64,000 nt of DNA from Bombyx mori (Eukaryota; Arthropoda; Insecta; Lepidoptera; Bombycidae), in NCBI RefSeq assembly GCF_030269925.1, contig NC_085123.1, forward strand, positions 5,084,001 to 5,148,000, read 5' to 3'. The notes beneath the pieces were generated by a model. The model was not told where the DNA came from, did no database searches, and saw nothing but the letters and a program-made list of their open reading frames with translations. Shown in pieces: positions 10,354-25,300 of this stretch (position 1 is its first letter; each line of letters begins with the position of its first letter). A program made the position numbers and the translations under genes.

Positions 10354-13300
10354 TTAAATTTCACTAGAGAGCACCAACTCCTCCATTCCCATATGTCCTC
10401 GATGTCTCCATACTCGGTACCGAGCGATATCTTTCCGAGTGACTATACCAACAACCTGTATGAAAAATTCAAAGTTATAAAAATATTTTTTGGAACGAAG
10501 CTCTTTATGGGACGATGCGGGGGGTACCCTAACCAGGAAAAAACGTCCGTAACGTAAGATTTTTATTAGTAATGCACACATTGTACAATAACTTAACTTT
10601 GTAATAACGTACAAATTAGTAATGCACACAGTGTACGACTTAACTTTGTAATAACGTACAAAAAATAACATTTTTTTATCATTCATTTACCACGATCTCA
10701 GAGCGTTCATTTGCGCAATACACTAACTCTTATGCAAACAATCGTGAATGAAGTATACCACAATAAGTTCGCACGTTACCGAATGACCGTGGGTTGTTGC
10801 GAAACCTCCAGTTTTATTTTCTTTATACCTCGAATAGAACTTAAAATTAATATTCTTATAATAAGGAGCCTCGTTCCTATCCGGTGTCCCAGGATACCAC
10901 ACATCTTTTTTTTATTCCTACATAATTACCACAATAAAATTTAATTGGCAAGTTGTCTGCAGCCTAGACGCTGTGGGACGCCACACTATGAAATCACAAT
11001 TGCATCTCGTTCCAGGAATTTATTGGAATGCCAATAAATAAAAATTTGCTTCCGTTTCGTATCGCCCGGGACCGGATCGCATGAGGCTTTACGGCGGAAG
11101 TAGGACTGTGAGAGCAATTCGTGCAGGCCTCTACACTTCTAACTCATAATAGTTCAACAATTTTCTTTTCCCTACCCATGCGCTGGTAGCCTAAGGGTTA
11201 TTTCAGCTACACCCAGACATTTAGGTGAGCTCACAGCCTCAACCTGAGAGAATCTGCTAACACTAGCCCTAACATGAGCAGTGCTTTTAGAATCTACTAT
11301 CGGATCGGATTCATAACCTACTGAGAAGATCCAGAGAGAAACTCAGTGAGCTGTGTCTATGGATTAAATAAACTAAAACTGTAAGATTCAATAATATCCA
11401 AGACTAGTCTTTATAAAGTACTAGTGACCCGCTCCGGCTCTGCTCGAGTCTAACAAAAATTTCAACGATATTTGACGTTTTATTTTTTTAAATAAAATAA
11501 CGTTTATTGCGGCCTAACTATAATAGTCAAGGCGAATTTACATTACGAAATTAGTGGCATGAAATTAATTTCGTGACATTAGTTTTACCAACAGTTTCAC
11601 GTGTAATTTTATACTTTCGTAATGCATGCATTAATTTCATGCATGCAAATTAGTTTCGCGCCCTGCGCGATTTTTTGGTGAAATTAGTTTCATGCAACTA
11701 ATTTGATAGTTTAGACGCGACATGAAACTAATGTCGCGAAAGGGCCTGCGCTGTGCGGACGTGTGTATTGTTAGTTCGGACGCGCTTCAAGCCTTGAAAA
11801 TGGCAAAACAACAATGGGGTACAGAAAAAAAATATGATCTTATTAATGAATATCAGCGACAAGGGTGTCTCTGGGACCCGAAACACCTACAGTAAAAAAT
11901 CAAAATTATCTTCACTCATTCGAAAATAGTTTTTATAACTCTCAGGATCTTCATCTGTTAATTCAGAGATTAACTTCATTGCACCTAAATGCCTTTTTGT
12001 TGACCATCCTCGAATCTACCAACTTTTTTTTCCTTGATAGTCTTTTTTTAAGTTTATAGGTATATAAGCATTTCTTTAGCTACATTGAATATAGCAAATT
12101 ATAGCTTTGATGCTGAAGGCGCCATGGTTACTGCGATACTGTGGATTTCGAGACACTAATTTTTTAACGAAATTACTTTCGCATATATCGAAACTACTTT
12201 CGTGAAACTGAGCTCAACATGCATGACACTAATTTCGTAATGTAAATCCCGCATAAGACATATGCTGTCGCGACACTTTTTGTAAATAATAATGTGTTCT
12301 ACAAAGTCGTAGTATATTATTCTATCATGAATAGTTTTCGCAGGGCACGCGATGTAAAGAATATTTTAGGAAATTTTGTTACACCTTGGGTTACATTATT
12401 TGAGTTTCAGTAAGGATCCCTAATTTTTTCAAAAAAGATTAGGCTGTCACTCGGGAATAGTGTAGCTTCCAAACAGTGAAAGAATTTTTCAAATCGGTTC
12501 AGTAGTTTCGGAGCCTATTCAATACAAACAAACAAATCTTTCCTCTTTATAATATTAGTATAGAGAAGTTCACTTTGAAGATATATTAATTTCAAATTGT
12601 CGGTCCTTATAAATAAAATGAAAACAAATACCACAATAAGGTGTACACACCTCATTGACATCGTTGACAATGGGCAAGTGGCGCAACCCGAGGGCCCTGA
12701 AGAGCCTGAAGAGCCGCGGCAGGGAGGCGCGATGCGGCAACGTGTACGGCGATGGGTTCATGAACGGTCGGAGGTCTATCATGCAGGACTTCTCCCAATC
12801 TAATATCTCGAGCTTCGGAGAAAAAAAAGACAACTGCTTGAAATTTCTACCCTCCACGGTGTTTCCCGAGCGCTATGACATGTCCTTTTTCAAACGAGGC
12901 TTGTGGAGAGTATTAAGCGGTAGGCAGCGGCTTGGCTCTGCCCCTGGCATTGCTGAAGTCCATGGGCGACGGTAACCACTCACCATCAGGTGAGCCGTAT
13001 GCTCGTCTGATCACAAGGGCAATTAAAAAAAATTTTTTTTTTTACCTTGAATAAGCTTCAAGGTAATTTTTTTTAGGTAATTTGAAATTTTTTCTTTTCA
13101 TAACCGGTTGCCCGGAACACATACCACAGGGGAAAATCAATCTGGAAAGTTTATTCTATATATTAATACGTGAAGGAAAAAAGTGTGTGTGTCCGCTCCG
13201 ACGCACGACTGGAGTTTACTGGATATAAAAAATTAAACGAAACAATACGAGAAATAGTTCTATATTACGACAACACGATACACTACAGATTATTAACAAA

Positions 13301-16300
13301 TTAACGAGACACAAAACAAACGACTAACAAATATATGAAAATACAATAATGAGAGAAACGCGCGATCAGTACGAGGCTTTGTGGCGGACTGCCGGCGCAG
13401 GCGCATAACGCATTTCGTGTGACATGCTAGTACGATTTTGGTCCCCATAATTTTCATACCCCGGGCCTATATATGTAAATCGATTCTAAAGGAGTAAACT
13501 CCAAAAACTTTATATCTCTTTTTACAAAAATTGCGCGGACGGAGGAGTATGAAATTTCCCACACTTATAGAGAATATAGAGAAGGAGTGCAGAATGTTAA
13601 TATTTTTTTTAAATTATGCCTAAAAATAGCTTAAATCAATAAAAAAAACATTACACACACTACCATGTATTTGACGCACACACATGCATGAGCATACTAT
13701 TTATTTATTGTAAAAAATTTGTTCTTGACGTCTGTAGTCAAATTGAGAATAGATTAAAATTAAATATTGTTTCTCTTTATTAATATTTTTCTATAGTGTA
13801 GTCTTGGCGAAATTTGTGATTATAGAAGTATAAGTCTTTGAAAATACAATCGTAATAGTGTACAAACTTACAATTTCAATTAATTATAGTCGAATTTCAA
13901 CTACTGCGGGACCTCTAGTTAAAAATTAATTGATCAATAAATGTTTTATGTGATACTCACCTCATCTATAGATGGGAATCGTGGATATTCCTTCCTGAAC
14001 ATATCCATGTCCACCTGGAAATTCGACCACGTCGTGTTCGCGTTTTCATTGTATATTTTATTCTGCAACAGCACTATTAACTGGGAGCGCAGTATCAGTC
14101 CACGAAGACGTTTGTATGTCGTTACTTCGGACTGAAACAGATAAACGATTGTAATTTCCCCGTAGACACAGCCCACTGAGTTTCTCGCCGGATCTTCTCA
14201 GTGGGTCGCGTTTCCGATCCGGTGGTAGATTCTGCGAAGCACTGCCCTTGCTATGGTCAGTGTTAGCATCAATCTGGTTTGACCCCGTGAGCTCACCTAC
14301 TGGTTAAGGTTACGCTGAAATAGCCTCTCAAGGCTCTCAGCTTAGGTAGAAAGAAAAAAAGTAATTTGTCGTTCAGAAATTATACTTTTTTTAATAGTGA
14401 GACTGTTTGTTTTCATGATTTATTAAATAGAAATAATTGGCAAATACAGTGGCTAGTTAGCTATATGGTAGACTAAGTGCGAAATGTAATCAGTAGCCAA
14501 CGAATAGATTATACTTCATAAATGTCAGCTGGGAAATACACTTAGCACATGGCAACATTGCCCAAATTCACAGTAAATACGCCCAAACTAATATGCTGAG
14601 AAAATAGCGGTTTCCATCTTGAATCTATTGTTACAAATATTCTTTGTTTGATATTCGGGTTGTATACATTCAAATTTATCATCAGGCATCATCTGTCTGT
14701 CATTAAAAGAGTATAAAATAACACTAGATTTATCCAAAAATTTTAAAGGACATTCCCTAAATTATAGTACAAAATGACTCGCGTTCCCTTTAGCTTCTGC
14801 TGTCATACCCGATCTTGTGGACCGAATGGTAAACAGTCGACTTCGCCCTAAGCACGTCATTACGGATCCTTCCGTTCCATTAACGAGGTACCACAAGCAC
14901 CGGTCATCGTCCTCGTCGAACCCGCTTGCGACGAAGGGCTCGACGAATAAATTAACCCATAGACAAAACTCACTGAGTTTCTCGCCTGATCTCATCAGTG
15001 GGTCGCGTTTCCGATCCGGTGGTAGATTTTGCGAAGCACTGTTCTCGCTAGGGCCAGTGTTAGCAACGTTGTCAGGCTTGCGCCCCGTGAGCTCACCTAC
15101 TTATTAGTGTTACGCTGACTCTATTACGTAGGTATTAGATAAGAATTGTGTTCCAAAAATAATGATACTCAGTGGCAGACTCAATGACCCCTGTAAAGTT
15201 TAACCTAGACTTACATCATCAGCGAGGGGCGGGTCAACGACCGGGAACCCGTTGTAGGAAACCAGCTTAAGTATCTCGACGATGTGTCCAACGTTCTCGA
15301 CCGTTCGCAACGTGAACACCGGATGCGACATTACTTCGGACGCGTACACGTTGTGCGCCAACGGAGGCGGCTCCCACGGCAACAGCGGCACGCCCGCCAG
15401 CTGGATATATATATCGTAGATACCCTGAACGCAACATCAATAGTTAATTTTATATATAGATATCGACGCTTGAAAGGCAAACGTGACTAAGCGACAATGC
15501 GTGAACTTTACAGTAGACTAATTTAAAGTTGAAATACTTGAAAACAAAATTTATTTTAACGAATCTAGCTGTAGTACGTTTGCCTTTCAAGCAAAACATA
15601 TTATGTTAGAGGAAGTCTGAAAGTGGCACCTGTGACAGAGAAGCTGAGAAGTACGCGTTTGGGATGGTATGGACATGTGATGATACGAAATGAAAATGAG
15701 TTTGGTAAGAGAGTGTTAACTATGAATGTGGAAGGATATAGAGGAAGAGGTAGACCTAAGAAGAAATGGATGGATTACGTGAAAGACGATATGGGTAAGA
15801 GGGGAGTGAGCGAAGAAATGGTATATGATAGAAGAGTATGGAAGGAGAAAACATGCTGCGCCGACCCCTGGCAACTGGGAGAAGGGCAGGAGAATGATGA
15901 TATATCTTTTTCATCTATAATAAACAAGTCGTCGTGGCCTAAAGGATAAAACGTCCGGTGCATTCGTATCTAACGATGCAACGGTGTTCGAATACCGCAG
16001 GCAGATGCCAATTTTTCTAATGAAGTACGTACTTAACAAACGTTCAGGATCGACTTCCACGGTGAATGAATAATATCGTGTAATAAAAATCAAACACGCA
16101 AAATTATAATTTGCGTAATTAGTGGTGGTAGGACCTCTTGTGAGTCCGCGCGGGTAGGTACCACCGGCCTTCCTATTTCTGCCGTGAAGCAGTAATGCGT
16201 TTCGGTTTGAAGGGCGGGGCAGCGGTTCTAACTATACTGAGACCTTAAAACTTATATCTCAAGGTGGGTGGCGCATTTACTTTGTAGATGTCTATGGGCT

Positions 16301-19300
16301 CCAGTAACCACTTAACACCAGATGGGCTGTGAGATCGTTCTTTTTCATCTAGGTATATTAAACAAAATTTAATTAAAAAACAATTTAGATATGTACTTCG
16401 AACATATCTGTATGTACATACTCGCTCATATAAGGAGATGTGTATTTGCGAGTATAGGCATTGTGTGCAGACTCTGAAACGATTGGAAGGACTTCAGTGA
16501 AGTTTTAGGTAATCTTCAGACTAACAAGTACTTTTACTATCACTTTTTTACTATTTTCATTATGTAGATATATTTATATTTATCATCACTATCATACTCT
16601 GGTAATCAGGACAAGCTAAGAGAATTAAAAACCAAGTATATTAAAAAGCAGCCGCTAAAAAGGAGTCAATTAAGGTGGTGCCATAGTAGCAAGTGGAAGG
16701 TTTTTAAAAACAGCGCCACAAACTATTAGAGGAATGAATAAACACTTTCTACATAAATAGTAATAAAAATAATTGAGGTTTTAAGTACTGCATTTTTTTT
16801 TTTTATTTATTGCTTAGATGATTGGACGAGCTCACAGCCCACCTGGTGTTAAGTGGTTACTGGAGCCCATAGACATCCACAACGTAAATGCGCCACCCAC
16901 CTTGAGATATAAGTTCTAAGGTCTCAAGTATAGTTACTTAGTTAGTTTAATTACACTTCTCAAGAAAAATAATAAATTAGTCAATTTCACAATGTTTAAA
17001 ACAAGTCTATATTTTAAACATTTCCATTTCCTACACTAGCGCTACAGGTGGACACTTTTTCAATTTGTCCCCAATACTAGACGGTCCTTACTTCTACCCT
17101 CCATAGCTTTACGAAAAGGAAACAAAAATGTTGACTTACTTCATTGAAGAAATCGCCTATCCATTTGGCCACGACCAGCGTGATGATGATGGGCAGGGCG
17201 TTTGATATCTGTCCCGTTGTCTCTATAATAATGACCGTTAATGATATCGTCATCCGTACGACGCCTCCCAGTTGAGCGGCCGCGCCGACAAGCGCGTACT
17301 TGGCAGGGTTAATAGTCTAAAAAATATTAAGTAATCTTATCTAAAAAGATTAGTAACTTTTTTAGTAACGGATGAGGCACATCGCATAGGATATCTGCTG
17401 CCTGTTGTGAAATATTTTTCTGGTTTTACCTTAGTTGAGCTGGACTTGTCTAGTTAAAATTAGTATTAATTAAAGACCAGGTTACAAACCCAGGTAAAAA
17501 TAATAGTAGTCAATTTTCGTTTCAAATAAATTTTACACAATTGAATATCTTTTAGATATAGAACATATATTAATAGGATAAACACACTTGCTATGGCTTA
17601 TTTTTTCCTTACTGAAAAACTAAAATGTTCAGACTGGTCACCCCTATCGGTAAGACGGTATGTATATTATTATTATATTACATACATAACTTTTTTTTAT
17701 TTGTAAAACCAGCTAATAGCAATTGATACAATTCTTTTATCATGTCAAACATGACGACAGTAAATATCCTGTTACAAACTCTTTGGGAACGTTGGTAAAA
17801 TATTTTTTTTTCCACAGACTATAAAACCAGAACACATACAGGATAGAAAATTCGAAAAAAACAAATTTGACCAACATACCTTGGAAGGTAACATGTACTG
17901 TATGGATATAGCGAGCAATCTTCCCCATGCGGCGCCGGTCAGCAGGTTCGGTATGAACAAGCCGCTTGAAACGGCCAGACCGAACGTCCACGTCGAGAGC
18001 AGGAAGTAGCATACGACGAACATTAGTATAGACCAGGGCTTGTACGAGCCCATCGGGTCGTGGAGGAACGATCGCACCGACGCTTCGGGCGTTTGGAACC
18101 ATATCGCGGCTAGCGCGTTGTACTCGCCGTCTTCGCAGTATAACTGTATGATTAATGATAGGGTAATTTTACCAAGCATTCTCTGTATCTAATAGACAAA
18201 GATCGACAAATTAAAGTATTCTGAAACTAAATAAATAAATTAGTTTTTTTTTTTTAAATCCTACCTAAGTTGATAGCCTTGAGAGGCTATTTCAGCGTAA
18301 CCTTAACTAGTAGGTGAGCTCACGGAGCTCAAACCTGACGACGTTGCTAACACGAACCCCAGCAAGAGCCGTGCTTCGCAGAATCTACCACCGGATCGGA
18401 AACGCGACCCACTGAGAAGATCCGGCGAGAAACTCAGTGGGCTAGTTTTGTGTTGTTCAGTTCGAGCACCGGGTAATTGAATACTCCAGAGAGTCTCACA
18501 AACAAGTTCGAAAAGGAATGGCGGCAAGTAACGAGCGAGGCGCGGGCGTGGGTTCGGTGGGTGCGGATGAACCATAGATAATACACTTAATATGCCGGCG
18601 TCCGAAAAGCGCGCGTGAGGCGTGCTAAAAGGGAAACTCCTTGCTCAATACTCTTTGAGTCGCGCCGGGAGCCGACAACGACAGCCCTTAGTTGGTCGCG
18701 GCAGGCGTTTGGGTTGCTATAATGGTTAAATATTCGTTTTTTAATTGCTTTTGTAGGCAGACGAGCATACGGGCCACCGGAGTGGTCACCGTCGCTCATG
18801 GACGTCAGCAATGCTAGGGGCAGAGCCAAGCAGCTGCCTACCATTAAGTAATCTCCACAAGCCTCGTTTGAAGGACATGTCATAGCGCTCGGAAAACACC
18901 GCGAAGGGGAATTCATTCCAAAGCCGGATGGTACGTATGTTTTTGTATAAGGTACGTACATATTCGCGATAAAATAATTTAGCACTTGACACGCAGACAT
19001 TATATGAAATCAACAAACTAGACTTAAATTCGATTCAATAGCAATACTTTTACCGGCCGTTTTGTGGTATAATTTTTAGAAATCAGTCTTTAAATTAATT
19101 GATTCATGTCTTTGATAGATGATCATTAATTTATGAGGTTTATTTTTTTATTTATATTTGAGTTATTGTTCGGCATTTACATTAGAACAATTTATTAAAT
19201 TCTTATACTTTTGGTAACGAAAAGTAATATCGTATAGAGATGTTGCGTTTATTATTAATACAAGTAAAATTCGATAAATGAATTAAAATCGCAATTATGA

Positions 19301-22300
19301 CAACTTTTACGGTTGAATCTTGCGTTTTGATTGTAATAAAAAATTAAAGAAAGAACAAATATTAGACAAGGAAAAAATAGATAGCTTTGCATGTGTGGCC
19401 ACGAAACCGTACGTAATAATCGCTGTCATTGTAATTAGGACATCATAAAATAGAAAGAGACAACATCAGAAGGAAAGAGTAAACACACCTGTAAGGGTAC
19501 GTTTGTAGGGTCCTCCCCGAGGGGACGACAGTCGTCGAGTAAGAACATCATCAGAAAACCGCAGGTCGCGCTCGCCGCAGCCACCAGACACGCCTCCACA
19601 ACCCGCAACCACGGGGCGCATATGTATCTAAAGAACACGAAACACCATAAACGATGACATTCAAAAACCGAATTCCGACTGTCTAATAAATTCTAGAATA
19701 TTCTAGATGAAGAGATTCAACCCGTCAATACCGGTGCTGCTTTTGGTGGATACATACGTCTATCGAATGTTCCCGGTCACCGTCCTCGTCGAAGCCGTCG
19801 CTTGCGACGAAGGGCTCGACGAGCGAATTAACCCATAGACACAGCCCACTGAGTTTCTCGCTGGATCTTCTCAGTGGGTCCCGTTTCCGATCCAGTGGTA
19901 GATTCTGCGAAGCACTGCTCTTGCTAGGGTCAGTGTTAGTAACAATCACGTTTGAGCCCCGTGAGCTCACCTACACACGCTAGGCTGAAGCTGAAATAGC
20001 CTCTCAAGGTTATCAGCATAGGTAGGGAAAAAATAATCGATAGTAGTCCAGTAGGTAGGAGTATGCAGTGACCCTTTGATGACTAGCTACAGAAATGAAG
20101 AGATTTTCTAACGAATCATCATCATGTGTTAAGGAAAGTGAATCTTCTAGCTTGCTCGTAGCTTGTCTCCCACGTGTGCTATTGCTACGAACCGCAAGCT
20201 GCCATTTTGATTTGCCACCCCAGTTTTTGACGTTTATGAAATATTCGTCAATTGTCATTCACTGAGCAAGCACCTAAGCATTTGGTTCAGAAAAATTTCA
20301 AAATCAGTGAATTCCGACCTTATGCGCTCCAATTGCTAACGGAATGTATAGAAGTTTTTCATGTAAAATGTAATATGATATAATTCCTAAATAGCACATC
20401 GCAAGTGAACAAACTTCTCATGACTCACCGAAGTCGAGACCAATAAGTTCTGAATCTTAGTACCTACGTCTATCACTCACTTTAGAGAAAAAACCTAGAG
20501 AGTTAGGATAAGACCTTCGCTAGTGGTAGGACGTCTTGTGAGCCCGCACAAATAGATACCACCGCCCTGCCTATTTTTGTCGTGAAGCGTTTGAAGGGTG
20601 GGGCAGCCGTTGTACTGTAAAAACTGATATTTAGAACTCATGCCTCGAGGTGGGTGGCGGCATTTACCTTGGGGTAACCACTTAACACCGGATGGGCCGT
20701 AAGCCTGTCCTCCAATCTAAGCAAAGGAACATTAAATACCTGAAATATTATGTTAATATGGTAGTATAATAAAATTTAATTTCATGTTCATTTTGCACAA
20801 TTCACGATTTCCGACGTTCCGAATACCTTGGTTGTTGGTCAATTAAGGTGCTTTTTTTTGTTCCTACCTAACCCGATAGCCTTGAGAGGCTTTGTCAGCG
20901 TAACCCTAATAAGTAAGTGAGCTCAAGGGTCTCAAGTCTGACGACGTTGCTAACACTAACCCTAGCAAGAGCGGTACTTCGCAGAATCTACCACCGGATC
21001 GGAAACGCGACCCACTGAGAAAATCCGACGAGAAACTCAGTGGGCAGCGTCTGTAGGTAAGGGAAATTGTTTCAATGAGTTACTAATAATGTTTACCTTA
21101 TTCTAAACACCGCCAATTTGTAGTTGAGAAAATTCCACAAGGCCCCCAAAAGGCCTCCGACCACACCGAAGAGCATAAATACTGGCAACTCGTAAAATTG
21201 AAATGGGAATGGTTCCATTTTACCCAGATTTAAAAGACCTGAAATCATTTAGGAATTGTCAGTCGGTTCTGTCCAATCAGACAACAGAGACAGGCATAAT
21301 ATTGCAATCATAATAATTTTTAACGGTTGAACGAAGACGCGGTTCATTTATAGCATAGGTATGCGTGTTTTATCAAGTGCATTCGTTTATTTGTTCCCAA
21401 CTTGTTCCTGATACTTTACCTGGATAGCTGAGCTCGCCCGGGTGGCCGTGGTAAGCCGACAAAGCGCAGTTCAAAGTAAATGTGGATACGACCGTCCCAA
21501 AAAACGTTCGCCATGTCAGAGCCTGATTCCAAAAACTAGTGCCTTCTTCTAATGAAAATAACACACCGCCTGAAATTGTTACACTTATTTATTTTATATA
21601 CAGTTATTTCCTTGGATCGTTGTTAAAATCTATTAAACTTTACTTTTTGGAGGTTGTGATCCCTAGTGTAACGTCGGCTTTAGAGTTGTTACTAGTCGCA
21701 TCGACTGAATAAAATAATAAAATTTTGTTGTTGTCATACCTATAGGGGCTCCAAAAGCAGCGGAAACCCCAGCCGCCGCTCCAGCGGAAACGAAATCCCT
21801 CTTCTCGTGATCCTCGCGGAAATACTGAAATATCTTGAAGTCTTTATTGAACGTCGTGCTCTTTCCTTGAGATATTCCCGCCGCCACAACCGAACCGCTG
21901 TGGATCATTGGACCTTCCTGTAAATGACACAAGCTTTTGTCCTTGACTTTTTCAAAATAAGTAATTACATTCCGTCGATAAAATAAACAACTATATTCTT
22001 AATAATGTCCCCATTGCGAGTACTTATCATCCCATACATACAGGAGCTGCACAAATTTTAGTATAGTCTCAAACTATGATCACTGTGTGATAGAAACATT
22101 ACAGAAAGTATGTGACAGAAATATACGTCAAACAAAGTATAAATAATTAATTGGAGACAAGTTGATAATTCACACGCGGCCCCAAACTAAGAATACCTGT
22201 CCTGTGGGAACCAGATACGGATATAAATACTTAAAGATTAAACACAAAGATAAAGAGCAAACAAATCTGTTTATCATACGAGCGTGTGCCCAATATGGAA

Positions 22301-25300
22301 TCGAACTTACGACACGTCCAATAAAAAATAAATAAAAAAAAACTCCACACATCAGTCAGGGTCTCTTCAATCAAATGTCTTGCTATTTTCACTCCAAAGT
22401 ATATTAAATGAAATATTGAATACCTTTCCTCCAGCAAGACCACCAACAACTGCTGTTATGACACCTACGGCTTTTACAATAAGGGTTTTAATCCTTACTA
22501 CTCTAGGTACTTTAACTCCGTTCAGGTAACATTTTACTTGTGGTATGCCACTTCCTGCTGCCACTGGCTGAAAATATATTTTTAACGTTCATTATACAGA
22601 TCGAAACAACGAATGAAGAAAGATAAATTAATGGAATTTTATATGAGAGATCCAACCGCATGGTAACTTTAAATATAATTTTAAATAATGAGGCAGTTAG
22701 GTTTGGCTTTAGAAAAAAATTATCTTACCTCAACATATGCAACTAGCATTGATCCAATAAACACTATACATATATTCGATAAAACCCATAATAAATATGG
22801 AATGTATAGTTTGTCTTGCAAGACATATTTATCAACAGCTGTTTACAAGTTCAGGAAATTGTTTTTAATAATAATAATAAAAATTTTACTTTTTTCTGAA
22901 AAAATGTTCTACTCGTGAGACATAGGTAATAGACCCAGTAATACAAAAAAAATTATTAAATAAAATTTTCGATTAATTCTATTTCCTTCACTACTTGTTC
23001 TTTTTGTAATTAATTACTATAATATAGCTTTATCAATTATGTCAAAGAACAATACATCACACACATAAAAAAAATCGAAAGCTCAAATATCTTTTGAGAC
23101 ATTATTGATTTCAGTATTGATTATTTCTTAACGTAAAATAATGAGTGATGTGAATGCTCTCGAAGATTAATCTGAAATTAAAGTAATATGTATTTTCATA
23201 TATTTTTTACTTAGATAAGTGGAGGAGTTTACGGCTCATCAGGTGTTAAGTGGTTACCAGCGGCCCATAGACATCAACAACATATATGCCGCCACCCATC
23301 TTGAGACGTGAGTTTTAAAGACTCCCAGTTTTTACAGTACAATAGCTGCCCTACCCTTTAAACTGAATCCATTAGTTCTTTACGGCAGAAATAGGTAGAG
23401 GGTGGTGGTACCTACCCGTGCGTACTCACGAGACGTCCTAACACGAGTAATAACGCAAATTACAATTTTTGATGGCTTCATTTTTATTACACTATGTTAT
23501 TCCTTCACTGTGGAAGAACATATAAGTTCTAATATGTGCACATATCTACTTTATTACGATAGGTAGTTTGCTGTATACACCATGGGGAACCATTTGTGTC
23601 TATAAATTTTAATTATTTTAATTATTTTACTTAGGGTACAATGTACAAACTTTTCATAAAATCTCACTTTTATTATAAGGTAAAGGGGCTATCGCTTTTT
23701 TTGACATCTATTACAAACTGTTTATTTTCGATGTTTTATTAAAAAAAAAAATTTTAATTTATTCTATATTATAAAGGATACATTTCTTGAGGGCTTTATA
23801 TTTGATATTTGAGAATTCTTCAATGCAAATATCAATGAAAAATGCTATCAGCGCTGTGATAATACCAATCAACAAAATTATAAACCATCTCAATATATCC
23901 TTCCAAACTATAAATGGATATCCACGTTTTCGTTCTTCATCTAGGAGTAGATGATTTTCACAAGTGTCATAATCTAAGCTCTGGAAAGTAGGAAAGTAAG
24001 TGTAAGTGTAAGTGTAAGGAAAGTAAGTGGATTTTCAGCAAATTGCACACATACAAATGGAATTGAATTTTTAGTTTTGTTCCAGTTTTTATATTATAAA
24101 ACCTTCTTACTTCATATTTAGCTGATAACACATTCAATGAGCCTGGTTCAATCTTTTGAACAATATTCCTCCTTCGGACTCCATGACTACCCTGTAATTC
24201 ATTTTCATCAGAATCCTGAAAATGAAACAAAAAAACAACATTCTTCATAACTATATATATGACGTGTGAATACTCAATTTTGCCATTGCCATTTAGATGG
24301 TGAAGTGGCTATATATACTTAATGGTATTTTTATTTTTAGCATTTAACATAAAGTATGAATACGACACATGAGTCGACTATTATCAAAGCCGGCAATCTG
24401 ACTTTTGGATAATTATTGGTAAACCAGAAAAACGAATTATTGACTTTGTATTCCATTGGCAGTCACAAAACTCTTCGGAACGACATCTTAGATAAATAAC
24501 AGGTTAACTATTAACCTTTGTTTAATGCAGGTTTTGAACCGTATTCTTTGAAGGAGACGATTATATTCAAATCAATCTGTATTGACATATCAATAACATT
24601 TTTTTGTCCAAATGCACAGATTGCCACCTTTGATAATAGACGACTCACATCACTAAATAAAGATCAATATTCTAACAGAATATTTTATATTGTTAACATA
24701 TAATCAAAGGAAAATATACTTCATTTAAATTAGAGAAAATATAACAATTTAAACTTAGCTAAAAACTCTAAAAGTCTATGATCATTAACAGCACTTGGAT
24801 TTCATGTATACCTATTTGAAATTTCAACCTTCTAGCCAAGGTAATAAGACATAAAATAATGTCAGCATCATAGTCGGTTACTCTTGGCAGAGCAGTTATG
24901 TGGAATTCTGGTTTATTAAAGCCTTGACAGATGTTCTCCACAGTTTGCGAGCTGAGGCTTGGCGCACGCATTCGTTAAGTGGGGTTTTAGTAAGGTCTTT
25001 CCCCTGATCAGTCCAGCGCAGGGCGCTTCGTCCTAGTCGGTTTTGCGGGGCGGGTCTTGCGTGGTAGACGCCGCGCAGCGCCTCGCGCGCCTTTCTCAAG
25101 GCGTAGTCTCCCGGTAGGAATTGGAAGAAGAGGAGGACTTTGGTCTTCCTCTTCTCCCTCTTCTTCTCTGGAGGCGCCGGAGTCCGACATAACCCGGTCT
25201 ATTACCCCTCTCGACCGGGTATCCGTAAATGGATTCCCCAGCGTTAAAAAAAAAAAAAAAAAAGTGCGCTTCGTCCACGAGATCTTTTACCATTAACCCT

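Noticed and set aside
15927..16010. tRNA-like sequence with A- and B-box-like motifs
   Set aside because: It is the head of a Bm1 SINE, repeated many times here and unable to form a proper tRNA; not a tRNA gene.
22688..22918. 76-codon ORF on the + strand
   Set aside because: It lies antisense over the ClC-7 exon 22729-22838 and shows no domain of its own.
23990..24030. Short GTAAGT/GTGTAA repeats looking like multiple splice donors or a microsatellite
   Set aside because: A small simple-sequence tract in ClC-7 intron 2; no functional signal beyond that.
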